Source: Microvirga sp. VF16
GTDB taxonomy: Bacteria > Pseudomonadota > Alphaproteobacteria > Rhizobiales > Beijerinckiaceae
Length of the DNA stretch: 64,000 nt
Direction of reading: 5' to 3'
Assembly: GCF_016864375.1 (NCBI RefSeq)
Contig: NZ_CP069354.1
Span: 124,001 to 188,000 of the forward strand
Shown piece by piece: positions 8,106-17,146 of the stretch (position 1 is its first letter; each line of letters starts with the position of its first letter). The notes below the pieces were generated by a model. It saw only the letters and a list, made by a program, of their open reading frames with translations, did no database searches and had not been told where the DNA came from. The position numbers and the translations under genes were made by a program.

Positions 8106-10745
8106 ATGCAATGGAACGACCACTTCCCCTTTGGTCCGGCGCACGGCTTATCTCACGAAGATCTGCTCATGCCCAAAGGGAATGGTTTGCCAATTAGTGA
8201 AAGTCTGTATCATTACGCATTCGAACTGAGCCGACAGATCCCGTGGCTTGCCGATGCGGATGGAAAGGTCGTTCAGATCGGACCCGGCTGGGCCGAATGG
8301 ATCGGCCAGCCGCCTGAAGAGCTGGTCGGCAACGGCTGGGTAAAACTGGTCCATCCCGACGACCTGCCTCGTCTGATTCAGTCGAGGCGCGCAAGTCTGG
8401 CGACCGGGACGCCCTATCAATGCGAATATAGGATCAAGACGGCTGACGGCAGCTACCGCTGGTGCCGGTCCAGCTCGGCCGCCCGTCGTGATGAAGCCGG
8501 CACAATCATCTTCTGGTACGGTACGACGGAAGACATTCACGACCGGAAAGAGGCAGAACAGACCCTCCATGATCATGCCCGCGTCCTGGAAATGGTCGCC
8601 GCCGGTCAGCCCGTGGGCGAGATCCTCGCCGCTCTCTGCAGACTGACCGAGGAACGTATCCCAGGTGCTTGGTGTTCGATCCTGCTGCACGACCCCCAGG
8701 GCGGACGGCTTCGGCACGGCGCGGCGCCCAGCCTTCCCGCCGCCTATTGTGCCGCCATCGACGGGGCGTCTGTCGGGCCTAAAGCAGGTTCATGCGGCAC
8801 GGCTGCCCATACGCGCAGCAGCGTCATCGTCACCGACATTGCATCCGACCCATTATGGGCCGATTGGCGCGACCTTGCGCTCGGTCACGGCCTGCGGGCC
8901 TGCTGGTCGAAGCCGGTCTTCTCGCGCTCCAGCGAAGTCCTCGGCACTCTCGCCCTCTATTATGGCGAGCCCCGCGCCCCGGCCGGCGACGAAATGATGC
9001 GCATGGAAGCCCTGCTCCATCTGGCGGCGCTGGCCATCGAGCGGCAGCGGGACGATGCGACCTTGCGCGAGAGCGAAGAGCATCACCGCCACTCGGTCGA
9101 GCTCAATCCTCAAATCTCCTGGACGGCCGATCCGCAGGGCAACATCCTCGACGTCTCCTCGCGCTGGTACGATCGCACCGGCAAGCGACCGGAAGACTCG
9201 CTGGGTTCCGGCTGGGCCGAAGCACTTCATCCCGATGACTCGGCACTCGTTATCGAGCGATGGTCCCACTCCGTGGCGACCGGCGAGGATCTCGATGTGG
9301 ATTATCGCCTGCGCATGGCCGATGGTACCTATCGCTGGTTCCGCTCCCGCGCCGCGGCCCGCCGCAGCGACGACGGCACTGTCATTCGTTGGTACGGAGC
9401 TGCCGAGGACATCCACGACCGGAAGCTCACGGAGGAAACCCTCCGCTGGGCCGCCCACCATGACGATCTCACGGGTCTCGCCAATCGCAGACTTTTCCGC
9501 GAGCGCCTTCAGCAGGCGCTCGACGGGATATCCGACGCGCATCCGGCCGCTGGTCTGCTGGTCATGGATCTCGATCATCTCAAGCAGATCAACGACCGGT
9601 TCGGTCATGATGCCGGCGACGATCTCCTGAAGGAATTCGCACAGCGGCTGCGCAGTGTCGTGCGCCCCGCCGACACCGTCGCCCGGCTGGGTGGCGACGA
9701 ATTCGCCGTCCTCCTGCCCGAGATCGCGGGAGAGAGCGATGTCGTCGCGATGGCCGATTCCATTCTGGCCCGCATGCAGGAGCCGTTGAAGCGGGACGGC
9801 AGGCTGCTGGACTGCCGCACCAGCATCGGCGGGGCCATTGCTGCCGGCTTCAGCATGAGTCCCGAGGAGCTTCAGAAGCAGGCCGACCTCGCGCTCTATC
9901 GCAGCAAGACCACCGGACGGGGCTCGTTCAAGATGTTCGTCCCGACCATGCGGGAGGAGTCGCAAAAGACGGCCTCGGCCCTGGAGGTGGCGGCACGAGC
10001 TGTCACGTCCGATTGGATCGTGCCGTTCTACCAGCCCAAGGTGGTGCTGGCCTCAGGAGCGCTCGGCGGATTCGAAGCGCTTCTGCGCTGGCGTCACCCC
10101 CACAACGGAATCCAGTCGCCGGAACAGATCGCTCCGGCTTTCGACGACACCGAGCTCGGCACGGCCATCGGCGAGCGCATGCGATCGTGTATTTTCAGGG
10201 ATATCCGCGGCTGGCTCGATGCCGGGCTTTCCGTCGGCCGCATCGCCATCAATGCGTCGGCCGCCGAATTCCGGCGCGACAACTATGCCGAGCGCGTGCT
10301 CGACGATTTGAGGCGGATGGATGTGCCCGCCCGCTGCCTCGAAGTGGAAGTGACCGAGAGCGTCTTTCTCGGCTCCGGAGCCGAGTACGTGGAGCGAGCA
10401 TTGCGTACGTTATGTGCGGAGGGCGTGACGATCGCGCTCGACGATTTCGGCACCGGCTATGCCTCGCTGTCGCATCTCAAGCGCTTTCCGGTCGACGCGA
10501 TCAAGATCGACCGGACCTTCGTGAGCGGCCTGGAGACCGATGCGGACGACGCCGCCATTGTCAGGGCTCTGCTGAATCTCGGCCGCAATCTTGGCATCGA
10601 AGTGGTGGCCGAAGGCGTCGAGAGCGCCTTTCAGGCGACCCTTCTGCAACGCATGAGCTGCGATCTCGTGCAGGGATACCATTTCGGGCGTCCCATGCCC
10701 GCCGAGAACGTGCCGTCCTTTGTCACGTTGTGGGTCGGGATGTGA
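8106..10745 (+). CDS. PAS-GAF-PAS-GGDEF-EAL bifunctional cyclic-di-GMP protein
   Basis: An 879-residue protein with no transmembrane segments. Domains in order: PAS (about 40-150), GAF (165-315), PAS (325-445), GGDEF diguanylate cyclase (445-610) and EAL phosphodiesterase (630-875). The cyclase has an intact GGDEF at 529-533 and an RPAD product-inhibition site (RxxD) five residues before it. The EAL half has FEALLRWRHP, IAINAS and DDFGTGYASLSHL, so both activities may be live. The two PAS domains are near-duplicates, each ending in an EDIHDRK segment. It makes or breaks the second messenger c-di-GMP in response to an unknown cytoplasmic signal. The start could also be the ATG at 8169. Confidence 0.93.
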   Translation: MQWNDHFPFGPAHGLSHEDLLMPKGNGLPISESLYHYAFELSRQIPWLADADGKVVQIGPGWAEWIGQPPEELVGNGWVKLVHPDDLPRLIQSRRASLATGTPYQCEYRIKTADGSYRWCRSSSAARRDEAGTIIFWYGTTEDIHDRKEAEQTLHDHARVLEMVAAGQPVGEILAALCRLTEERIPGAWCSILLHDPQGGRLRHGAAPSLPAAYCAAIDGASVGPKAGSCGTAAHTRSSVIVTDIASDPLWADWRDLALGHGLRACWSKPVFSRSSEVLGTLALYYGEPRAPAGDEMMRMEALLHLAALAIERQRDDATLRESEEHHRHSVELNPQISWTADPQGNILDVSSRWYDRTGKRPEDSLGSGWAEALHPDDSALVIERWSHSVATGEDLDVDYRLRMADGTYRWFRSRAAARRSDDGTVIRWYGAAEDIHDRKLTEETLRWAAHHDDLTGLANRRLFRERLQQALDGISDAHPAAGLLVMDLDHLKQINDRFGHDAGDDLLKEFAQRLRSVVRPADTVARLGGDEFAVLLPEIAGESDVVAMADSILARMQEPLKRDGRLLDCRTSIGGAIAAGFSMSPEELQKQADLALYRSKTTGRGSFKMFVPTMREESQKTASALEVAARAVTSDWIVPFYQPKVVLASGALGGFEALLRWRHPHNGIQSPEQIAPAFDDTELGTAIGERMRSCIFRDIRGWLDAGLSVGRIAINASAAEFRRDNYAERVLDDLRRMDVPARCLEVEVTESVFLGSGAEYVERALRTLCAEGVTIALDDFGTGYASLSHLKRFPVDAIKIDRTFVSGLETDADDAAIVRALLNLGRNLGIEVVAEGVESAFQATLLQRMSCDLVQGYHFGRPMPAENVPSFVTLWVGM

Positions 10746-10860
10746 TCGCAGTCGCTCGGCGGATACCTCCCCCGTCACGACTCCGCGAGAAAAACAACCT
10801 TGGCCTTGCCATCGCCACGATCGACCGGCACGAGAGATTCTCCTTACGAGAGTTCCGTTC

Positions 10861-11487
10861 ATGATCCTGTCTCGCCGCGTCGTTCTCGCCGGTCTTGCTC
10901 TTGCCGGCACGAAAGCTCCCGTCTTTGCGCAATCGGCGCCGGAGCCGCAGATGATCCCGGTGGAGCTGATCGATAACGCGCTGAACCTGCCCTCCATCGT
11001 GCGCCTCGGCCACAAGCATGGCGATGTGATCATGGTGGAGTATTTCGACTACAATTGCCCCTGGTGCAAACGCTCGGCGCAAGCCCTGCCAAATCTGCTG
11101 AAGGCCGAGCCCGAGCTGACCTATGTCCTGGTGAATTTCGCCGTGCTGAGCCCGCAATCGGTTGCTGCCACGCGAGCGGCCCTGGCCTATCTGCAGCTCT
11201 ATGGGCCTGAGCGCTATCTGCCGCTGCATCTTGCTCTGTTCGCCTTACGCGGCACGGTCGACGGCCCGCGGGCGCTGGCCGAGGCCGAGCGTCTCGGCGG
11301 CGATCCCAAGCGCATGGCCGAGATCGCCGACAGCGAGAAGACGACCCAGTGGATGAAGGATGCGTTCGCCACCGGCAACGATCTCGGCCTCGTCGCGACC
11401 CCGTCCTTCCTGATCGGCACGGAGGCCTATATCGGTGGCATGAGCCTGGAGCAGAAGCGCGAGGCGATCGCGCGGGCGAGGGGTTAA
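10861..11487 (+). CDS. DsbA-family thiol oxidoreductase, exported
   Basis: A 208-residue thioredoxin-fold protein with an N-terminal signal containing an Arg pair (SRRVVLAGLALAG), which could be Sec or Tat exported. The active site is CPWC in EYFDYNCPWCKRSAQ and the cis-Pro loop is VATPSFLIG. It resembles the alphaproteobacterial DsbA/Com1-like proteins that form or isomerise disulphides in the periplasm. I chose the ATG at 10861 because upstream in-frame residues overlap the EAL gene's end and interrupt the signal. A REP-like element follows. Confidence 0.88.
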   Translation: MILSRRVVLAGLALAGTKAPVFAQSAPEPQMIPVELIDNALNLPSIVRLGHKHGDVIMVEYFDYNCPWCKRSAQALPNLLKAEPELTYVLVNFAVLSPQSVAATRAALAYLQLYGPERYLPLHLALFALRGTVDGPRALAEAERLGGDPKRMAEIADSEKTTQWMKDAFATGNDLGLVATPSFLIGTEAYIGGMSLEQKREAIARARG

Positions 11488-11496
11488 CGCCTCCCT

Positions 11497-11635
11497 GTCA
11501 TTCCGGGGCGGCTCGTCAGAGCCGAGCCCGGAATCCATAAACACGACGTGTCAGAAGAGGATAATCAGCGTCACGCCCATTCTGCAGCGTCAGCGGCTAT
11601 GGCTTCCGGGCTCCGCTGCGCGGCCCCGGAATGAC
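11497..11635. repeat. Compound REP-like element (family B), 139 bases
   Basis: The element begins GTCATTCCGGGG and ends CCCCGGAATGAC, so the outer arms are inverted. Inner arms include GAGCCGAGCCCGGAAT and GGCTTCCGGGCTCC. It lies between the DsbA-like gene and murJ. Confidence 0.75.
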
Positions 11636-11702
11636 AGCGGTAACACCCATCCAAGCTGTCCCCTTAGACATTCTCCCCGGGACCGGCTAAGCCCCAAAGG
11701 GC

Positions 11703-13238
11703 ATGTCGCTTATCCGCTCCTCGCTTCTGGTCGGCCTCGGCTCGATGGCCTCGCGTGTTCTCGGCTTCGTCCGGGACGTGCTGTTCGCGCAGGCTCTGGG
11801 AGCGGGGCCCGTGGCGGATGCATTTCTCGCGGCCTTCCGCGTGCCGAATCTGGTGCGGCGCATCGTCGGCGAGGGCGGGCTCAATCCGGCGCTCGTTCCG
11901 GCTCTCGGTGCTCTGGAACCTGACGAGGCTGCAAAGACGGCCGGCGATGTGCTGGCGGTCTTTGGACTAACGCTGCTCGGGCTGACCGCCCTTGTGGAGA
12001 TCGGCGCGGGACTGCTCGCCCTTATTCTCGCGCCGGGCCTGCACGACGATAGCGAGACACTGGCGCTGGTCGCGCTCTATACCCGCCTGTCCTTTCCCAT
12101 CGTCTTATGCGTGACGCTTGCCTCCATCGGGGCCGCGATCCTGAACATGCGCGGGCGCTTTGCCGCGACGGCGCTGGCGCCGCTTGCCGTCAATGGCGGG
12201 CTGATCCTGGCGCTTGTCGTCCTGGAAGCCGGCCTTTCCCTACCGCTCGCGCAGAAGGCGGCATGGCTCGCCGCCTCGTCGAGCCTCGCCGGGCTGATCC
12301 AACTCGCCTTCATCGCCGCGGCTCTGTGGAATAGTGAGATCCCGCTCGTGCGCTTCCGCAAGCCGCGCTGGTCGCCGCTTTTGAAAAGTCTCCTGCTCGC
12401 CGGGTTTCCCGTGCTGGTGGCGAGCGGCGCCGTGCAGCTCTTCATCCTGGCCGCGACCCAGATCGCCTCTTTCTGGCCCTCCGGCGTGTCCTGGCTTTAC
12501 TATGCTGAGAGGGTCATGCAGCTGCCGCTCGGGCTGATGGCTGCTCTCGGCTCGAGCCTGCTCCTGCCCGAACTCGCCCGCCGCCACCAATCAGGCGACA
12601 CGCAGGCCATCGTGGCGGCACAGAACCGGGCGCTGGAAGTGGCGCTGCTGCTCGCTCTGCCGGCGAGCGCAGCGCTGTTCATTATAGCCCGTCCCATGAC
12701 CAGCGTGCTGTTCGAGCGCGGCGCGTTTCAATCCTCCGACGCGGAGGGCACTGCTCTCGTTCTCATGGCCCTGAGCGTCGGCCTGCCTTTCGCGACCGCC
12801 GCCAAGGTGTTGAGCCAGACCCTGTTCGCCCGAGGCTCTTTGAGAGCGGCGCTGATGGCGGCGGTCCTCGGCCTTGTTCTGACCCTGGCCGCCTCCCTCC
12901 TGCTCGCCTGGCCTCTCGGCCCGACCGGGATCGCGCTCGGGGTCAGCATCGGGTGCCTCGGCCATGCGGGCGCCGTGGCGATCGGCCTCCGCCGATTCGG
13001 CCTCTGGTCGCCGGACCGGGCGCTGACGGCCCGCCTGATGCGGATCGTCGTTGCTGTTCTCGCCATGAGCCTCGCACTCTTAGCTGCCATGAGCACCATC
13101 ATGAGCGCCATCGCACAGGGGGGCGCCCTCTCCCTCGCGGCTCTCTGCCTCGGCGGCTTGGCGATTTATGCGCTTGCGGCCTGGGCCACCGGCGCGGTGA
13201 CCCGCGACGATTGGGCCGTTCTCACGAAAAAATCGTGA
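11703..13238 (+). CDS. murJ: Lipid II flippase MurJ
   Basis: A 511-residue polytopic membrane protein of the MOP superfamily with about 14 hydrophobic helices. It carries the MurJ N-terminal signature LGSMASRVLGFVRDVLFAQALG, the VPNLVRRIVGEG loop and the LYYAERVMQLPLGLM region. MurJ moves lipid II to the periplasmic face for peptidoglycan assembly. The conserved basic residues of the central cavity (VRR, RxxRD) are present. The murJ-trpS order is common in alphaproteobacteria; here a probable promoter separates them. Confidence 0.95.
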   Translation: MSLIRSSLLVGLGSMASRVLGFVRDVLFAQALGAGPVADAFLAAFRVPNLVRRIVGEGGLNPALVPALGALEPDEAAKTAGDVLAVFGLTLLGLTALVEIGAGLLALILAPGLHDDSETLALVALYTRLSFPIVLCVTLASIGAAILNMRGRFAATALAPLAVNGGLILALVVLEAGLSLPLAQKAAWLAASSSLAGLIQLAFIAAALWNSEIPLVRFRKPRWSPLLKSLLLAGFPVLVASGAVQLFILAATQIASFWPSGVSWLYYAERVMQLPLGLMAALGSSLLLPELARRHQSGDTQAIVAAQNRALEVALLLALPASAALFIIARPMTSVLFERGAFQSSDAEGTALVLMALSVGLPFATAAKVLSQTLFARGSLRAALMAAVLGLVLTLAASLLLAWPLGPTGIALGVSIGCLGHAGAVAIGLRRFGLWSPDRALTARLMRIVVAVLAMSLALLAAMSTIMSAIAQGGALSLAALCLGGLAIYALAAWATGAVTRDDWAVLTKKS

Positions 13239-13244
13239 GAACCC

Positions 13245-13331
13245 TTGCATCGTGGCGCGGCCCTGTCATAACGCGCGCCTCAATGGAGCATTGTCGAGCT
13301 AAGCGGCCTCCGGTTCGCTGCGAAACAATGC
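13245..13331 (+). promoter_or_regulatory. Putative trpS promoter and leader stem-loop
   Basis: TTGCAT (13245-13250), a 16-base spacer and CATAAC (13267-13272) form a plausible sigma-70 promoter. GCATTGT at 13288-13294 pairs with ACAATGC at 13325-13331, with an inner AGCG/CGCT stem, giving a leader hairpin before trpS. No Trp-rich leader peptide or T-box was seen. Confidence 0.4.
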
Positions 13332-13399
13332 GATCATAAGGCAATCTGGGGCGGTTGGCGGTTCAGCCTTGCGCATGCACCCTGTGGGAGTTCAAGACG

Positions 13400-14440
13400 A
13401 TGGCGCAGTTCAAGGAGCTGGTGTTCTCGGGCGTTCAGCCCACCGGCAATCTCCATCTCGGGAATTATCTCGGCGCCATCAAGCGCTTCGTCGCCATGCA
13501 GGAGAACTACGACTGCATCTATTGCGTCGTGGATATGCACGCGATCACCGTGCCGCAGAACCCGACCGACCTCACCCGCCAGATCCGCGAGGTGACGGCC
13601 GCCTTCATCGCCGCCGGCATCGACCCGAAGCGCCATATCGTCTTCAACCAGAGCCAGGTCCCGCAGCATGCGGAGCTCGCCTGGGTGTTCAACTGCGTTG
13701 CACGCCTCGGCTGGCTCAACCGGATGACCCAGTTCAAGGACAAGGCGGGCAAGGACCGGGAGAACGCCTCAGTCGGCCTCTACGCCTATCCGGACCTGAT
13801 GGCCGCCGACATCCTGGTCTACCGCGCCACGCACGTTCCGGTGGGCGAGGACCAGAAGCAGCATCTCGAACTGACCCGCGACATCGCCCAGAAGTTCAAC
13901 AACGACTGGGCCGAATCGATTGCCGCCCATGGCTTCGGCGATGCCTTCTTCCCGCTGACCGAGCCGATGATCCAAGGCCCGGCCACCCGTGTCATGTCGC
14001 TGCGCGACGGCTCGAAGAAGATGTCGAAGTCGGACCCGTCCGATTACTCGCGCATCAACCTGACGGACGATGCCGATACCATCGCCCAGAAGGTCCGTAA
14101 GGCGAAGACCGATCCCGAGCCTTTGCCGAGCGAGGTCGACGGCCTGAAGGCCCGTCCCGAGGCCGAGAACCTGGTAGCGATCTACGCGGCCCTCATGGAC
14201 ACCACGCCGGAAGACGTGCTGCGTCAGCATGGCGGCTCGCAATTCTCAGGCTTCAAGGCCGCCCTCGTGGATGTCGCCGTGACGAAGCTCTCGCCCGTCG
14301 CGGACGAGATGCGTCGCCTTATGGCCGATCCCGGCCATATAGACGCCGTCCTGGCCGATGGCTCGGCACGAGCCCGTGCGCTGGCCTCCGTAACCATGGA
14401 TGCGGTGAAGGACATCGTCGGCTTCGTGCGGGCACGCTGA
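13400..14440 (+). CDS. trpS: Tryptophanyl-tRNA synthetase
   Basis: Class I aminoacyl-tRNA synthetase of 346 residues that charges tRNA-Trp. The HIGH-like motif is in [11 protein letters not shown] and the KMSKS loop is [13 protein letters not shown]. The [11 protein letters not shown] and [18 protein letters not shown] stretches are typical of bacterial TrpRS. I chose the ATG at 13400 ([14 protein letters not shown]), which is the family start; the 15 residues upstream look non-coding. Confidence 0.96.
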   Translation: MAQFKELVFSGVQPTGNLHLGNYLGAIKRFVAMQENYDCIYCVVDMHAITVPQNPTDLTRQIREVTAAFIAAGIDPKRHIVFNQSQVPQHAELAWVFNCVARLGWLNRMTQFKDKAGKDRENASVGLYAYPDLMAADILVYRATHVPVGEDQKQHLELTRDIAQKFNNDWAESIAAHGFGDAFFPLTEPMIQGPATRVMSLRDGSKKMSKSDPSDYSRINLTDDADTIAQKVRKAKTDPEPLPSEVDGLKARPEAENLVAIYAALMDTTPEDVLRQHGGSQFSGFKAALVDVAVTKLSPVADEMRRLMADPGHIDAVLADGSARARALASVTMDAVKDIVGFVRAR

Positions 14441-14523
14441 TCCCCGACCTTACGGCGGATGCCTGGGCTTGCTCTTGTCGCGACGGCAGGGCAGCATCTT
14501 TCGTGATCTCAGGAGAACGTGCT

Positions 14524-15021
14524 GTGAGCGGCAAGCGCCGATCCTACGAATCCGGCCACCGGCCGAAATTCATGGTGGTGGTCGACCAGACCCCGGAATG
14601 CGCCCGCGCGGTCCACTTCGCCTCGCGGCGAACCGCCCGTACCGGCGCGAGCATGATCATGCTCGCAGTCGTGGACCCGCCCGACAATTTCGAATGGCTC
14701 GGCGTCGGCGAGGCCATGATCGAGGAGGCGAGCGAGGAAGCCCAGAAGCAGCTCGATGCCGCCGCCCGCGAGGCGCGCAGCGCCGCAGGCGTCGAGCCCG
14801 AGCAGGTGATCCGCGTCGGCAACCGGGCCGACGAGATCATGAAGCTCATCAACGAGGACGAGGATATCTCCTTCCTCGTGCTCGCCGCCGGCAGCGCCAA
14901 GGAAGGTCCTGGCCCCCTGGTCTCGACCCTCGCTGGCCGCTCCGCCGCCTCCTTTCCAATCCCTATCGTGATCGTCCCGGGAGGCCTGACGGACGAGGAG
15001 ATCGACGCGCTAGCCGGTTAG
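14524..15021 (+). CDS. Universal stress protein (UspA family)
   Basis: A 165-residue single-Usp-domain protein. It has the initial strand KFMVVVDQTPECARAVHFA, an acidic helix (EEASEEAQKQLDAAAREARSA) and a nucleotide-loop-like segment GSAKEGPGPLVSTLAGRSA, which only loosely fits the ATP-binding G-2x-G-9x-G pattern. I chose the GTG at 14524, seven bases after AGGAGA, over an upstream in-frame start at 14503. It lies 83 bases after trpS and is probably cotranscribed. The role is stress survival in a general sense; no specific partner can be named. Confidence 0.85.
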   Translation: MSGKRRSYESGHRPKFMVVVDQTPECARAVHFASRRTARTGASMIMLAVVDPPDNFEWLGVGEAMIEEASEEAQKQLDAAAREARSAAGVEPEQVIRVGNRADEIMKLINEDEDISFLVLAAGSAKEGPGPLVSTLAGRSAASFPIPIVIVPGGLTDEEIDALAG

Positions 15022-15027
15022 GGAGAC

Positions 15028-15130
15028 GTCATCCCGGACGGAGCGTCTGCGGAGATCCGGGAGATCGCTCTCAGGATAAATCGCTACTCTCGTCGAACAA
15101 TCCCGGGTTCTGCTATGCAGCCCCGCGATG
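15028..15130. repeat. Family B element, long form copy 1
   Basis: It begins GTCATCCCGGACGGAGC and contains GATCCGGGAGATCGC, CTCAGGATAA, ATCCCGGGTTCTGCT and a terminal CCCCGCGATG. The 23802 copy matches it nearly module for module, showing that the roughly 100-base unit, not just the short palindrome, is repeated. Confidence 0.75.
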
Positions 15131-15195
15131 CCTTGCGGGGCTATATTCTCCCCTTGGAATCCACTCCGATCCATTCCACATTGAGGTCGGAACCT

Positions 15196-15212
15196 GTTAG
15201 AACGATTCTAAC
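15196..15212. promoter_or_regulatory. Irr-box-like palindrome upstream of nfuA
   Basis: GTTAGAA-CGA-TTCTAAC is a perfect 7-3-7 inverted repeat 48 bases before the nfuA ATG. It fits the iron-control-element pattern I recall for Irr in alphaproteobacteria (AGAA-N3-TTCT core with flanking T/A-rich positions). Irr is encoded in this window at 4038-4505. Binding is inferred. Confidence 0.65.
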
Positions 15213-15259
15213 ACCCACACTCGGCCGGCCTTGAACCGGCGCAGAGGACGAAAGAAGCG

Positions 15260-15820
15260 ATGTTTATCCAGACTGAAGCGACCCCCAATCCTGCCACCCT
15301 GAAGTTCCTGCCCGGCCGCGTGGTCATGCCCGAGGGTACGTTCGAGGCGAAGACCCCTGAAGCCGGCGAAGTCTCTCCCCTCGCCCAGCGGCTCTTCGCC
15401 GTGCCGGGCGTCACGGCTGTGTTCTTCGGCTATGACTTCGTCACTGTCACCAAGGCGGACGGCGAGTGGCAACATCTGAAGCCCGCCATCCTCGGCGCGA
15501 TCATGGAGCATTTCATGACCGGCGCGCCGCTCTTCGCCAACGGCTACGGTGCGACGGAGGATGATGGCGAGGAATTCTTCGACGATGCGGATGCCGCCAC
15601 GGTGGAGACCATCAAGGAACTGCTCGAGACCCGCATCCGCCCGGCGGTGGCGGGCGATGGCGGCGACATCACCTTCCGCGGTTTCAAGGACGGCACCGTC
15701 TATCTCGTCATGAAGGGCGCCTGCTCGGGCTGCCCGTCTTCGACCGCCACCCTGCGCCACGGCATCCAGAACCTGCTGCGCCACTTCCTGCCGGATGTGC
15801 GCGAGGTGCAGGCGGTCTAG
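15260..15820 (+). CDS. nfuA: NfuA-like Fe-S cluster carrier
   Basis: A 186-residue NfuA/Nfu1-type protein. The N-terminal Scaffold Nfu/NifU-N domain starts MFIQTEATPNPATLKFLPG and spans about residues 1-90. The C-terminal NifU domain has PAVAGDGGDITF and the cluster-binding CxxC in ACSGCPSS. It carries and delivers Fe-S clusters to client enzymes in the cytoplasm. MiaB in this window is a recognised type of client. A perfect Irr-box-like palindrome lies 48 bases upstream, so expression probably follows iron status. The TAG stop lies within the CTAG edge of a repeat. Confidence 0.93.
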   Translation: MFIQTEATPNPATLKFLPGRVVMPEGTFEAKTPEAGEVSPLAQRLFAVPGVTAVFFGYDFVTVTKADGEWQHLKPAILGAIMEHFMTGAPLFANGYGATEDDGEEFFDDADAATVETIKELLETRIRPAVAGDGGDITFRGFKDGTVYLVMKGACSGCPSSTATLRHGIQNLLRHFLPDVREVQAV

Positions 15821-15867
15821 AGCATCGGACCCAAAAGTGGAGGGCACTTTTGGGATCAATCCGATGA
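15817..15867. repeat. Dispersed palindromic element, family A copy 4 (single module)
   Basis: CTAGAGCATCGGACCC leads into CAAAAGTG facing CACTTTTGGGAT and ends ATCCGATGATC. The TAG of CTAG is the nfuA stop codon. Only the second module of the longer copies is present. Confidence 0.75.
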
Positions 15868-15920
15868 TCATTTTTAAATCGGCGACGGTTTGATCTGATT
15901 TTAGGAATTCGGTTATCGAA

Positions 15921-15946
15921 GCGCGGCCTTTCGAGCCGCGCTTTTT
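15921..15946 (+). terminator. Rho-independent terminator after nfuA
   Basis: GCGCGGC and GCCGCGC form a 7-base-pair stem around CTTTCGA, followed at once by TTTTT. It ends 12 bases before the nitroreductase ATG, separating the two transcripts or attenuating read-through. Confidence 0.75.
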
Positions 15947-15958
15947 GTTGGGAGTTTC

Positions 15959-16552
15959 ATGTTGCCCGCCTTATCCGATATCGCCCTGGATCAGCTTTTC
16001 CACGAAGCGCGCACCCATCGCTGGTGGCAGGACCGCCCGATCCCGGAAGAGACCCTGCGCAGCATCGCCGAACTCGCCAAGCTGGGCCCGACCAGCGCCA
16101 ATTCCTCGCCCGGCCGCTTCGTCTTCGTGGTGTCTCGGGAAGCCAAGGAGAGGCTCAAGCCGCATCTCGACGAGGGTAATGTGCGCCAGGCCACGAGCGC
16201 GCCCGCGACCGTGATTGTGGCCTATGACACGGAGTTCTACGAGAAGCTCTCCACCCTCGCGCCGAACAACCCCGGTGCACGCAGCTGGTTCGCCGGCAAG
16301 CCGGATGCCATCGAGAGAACGGGCTTCCAGGGCTCCTGCCTTCAGGGCGCCTATCTCATCATGGCCGCCCGCGCGCTTGGGCTCGATTGCGGACCTATGG
16401 GCGGATTCGACCGCAAGGGCGTGGATGAGACCTTCTTCCCGAACGGCAAGTTGAAGTCGAACTTCCTGATCAATCTCGGCTACGGCATCCCCGAAAAACT
16501 CCATCCGCGCCAGCCGCGTCTCGCTCTCGAGGAATTCTGCGCCATCGCATGA
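15959..16552 (+). CDS. Nitroreductase-family protein, RutE/HadB type (3-hydroxypropionate dehydrogenase-like)
   Basis: A 197-residue FMN-dependent nitroreductase-fold protein. The start DIALDQLFHEARTHRWWQDRP and the segments KLGPTSANSSPGRFVFV and FQGSCLQGAYLIMAARALGLDCGPMGGF match the RutE subfamily, which reduces malonic semialdehyde to 3-hydroxypropionate in pyrimidine degradation. No other rut genes are nearby, so a different aldehyde or nitro substrate is possible. The ATG follows closely after the nfuA terminator; GGGAG lies just before it. It converges with the TetR gene. Confidence 0.85.
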   Translation: MLPALSDIALDQLFHEARTHRWWQDRPIPEETLRSIAELAKLGPTSANSSPGRFVFVVSREAKERLKPHLDEGNVRQATSAPATVIVAYDTEFYEKLSTLAPNNPGARSWFAGKPDAIERTGFQGSCLQGAYLIMAARALGLDCGPMGGFDRKGVDETFFPNGKLKSNFLINLGYGIPEKLHPRQPRLALEEFCAIA

Positions 16553-16555
16553 GGG

Positions 16556-17146
16556 TCAGCCTCGGGTCGGCGACACGATCCGCTCGATAAAGCCGATCAC
16601 GGCCGACCTGAAGGCTGCCGGGTCAGAACCTGCCTCGATAGCGAGCGCCGCCCGGTCGAAGGCAGCGGACAGAAGCGCGGTCATGGCGGGGAGCGAAAAG
16701 TCCGGCTTGGGCGATCCGAGTGCGGCTTCCAGCCCCTCGCGCAGGGTTCGCGCCGCGTGGGCCTCGTCGATGGCCGCGATATCGCCTGCTCCGAGGACGG
16801 CGGGGCCGTCGACAAGCAGAAGGCGCGTGCGGCCTGGGACGGACATCGCGTCGAGATAGGCCATGCTTCCTTTCAGCAGCGCATCCCGAGGCGGCAGCAT
16901 CGAAGAGGTCGATGCCTCGATCTCTGCGGCTACGGCCCGAGCCTCCCGTTCCAGCACGGCCCGGAAGAGATCCCGCTTGTCGTCGAAGTGGTGATAGAGC
17001 GCGCCGCGAGTCACCTTGGCCGCATCGACGATCTCCGGGGTTGAGGTCTCGGCATAGCCCTTCTCGATGAACAGCGCCCGCGCCGCGTCGAGCAGGGCTG
17101 CCCTGGTGGCCTCGGCCCGTTCCGGATTGGTCCGCCTCGATTGCAT
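16556..17146 (-). CDS. TetR-family transcriptional repressor
   Basis: A 196-residue TetR-family regulator. The N-terminal helix-turn-helix includes LLDAARALFIEKGYAETSTPEIVDAAKVTRGALYHHF in overlapping segments (residues 17-53); the C-terminal ligand domain is unclassified. It is divergent from a VOC-family gene. Two 8-1-8 inverted repeats occupy the 69-base gap between the two starts, one touching its own start codon, so autorepression is likely. The operator proximity leaves almost no 5' leader, so a start further in, or a leaderless transcript, is possible. Confidence 0.88.
   Translation of the reverse strand: MQSRRTNPERAEATRAALLDAARALFIEKGYAETSTPEIVDAAKVTRGALYHHFDDKRDLFRAVLEREARAVAAEIEASTSSMLPPRDALLKGSMAYLDAMSVPGRTRLLLVDGPAVLGAGDIAAIDEAHAARTLREGLEAALGSPKPDFSLPAMTALLSAAFDRAALAIEAGSDPAAFRSAVIGFIERIVSPTRG

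Noticed and set aside
13239..13399. T-box or Trp leader-peptide attenuator for trpS
   Set aside because: No Trp codon run and no T-box sequence; only a simple hairpin is visible.
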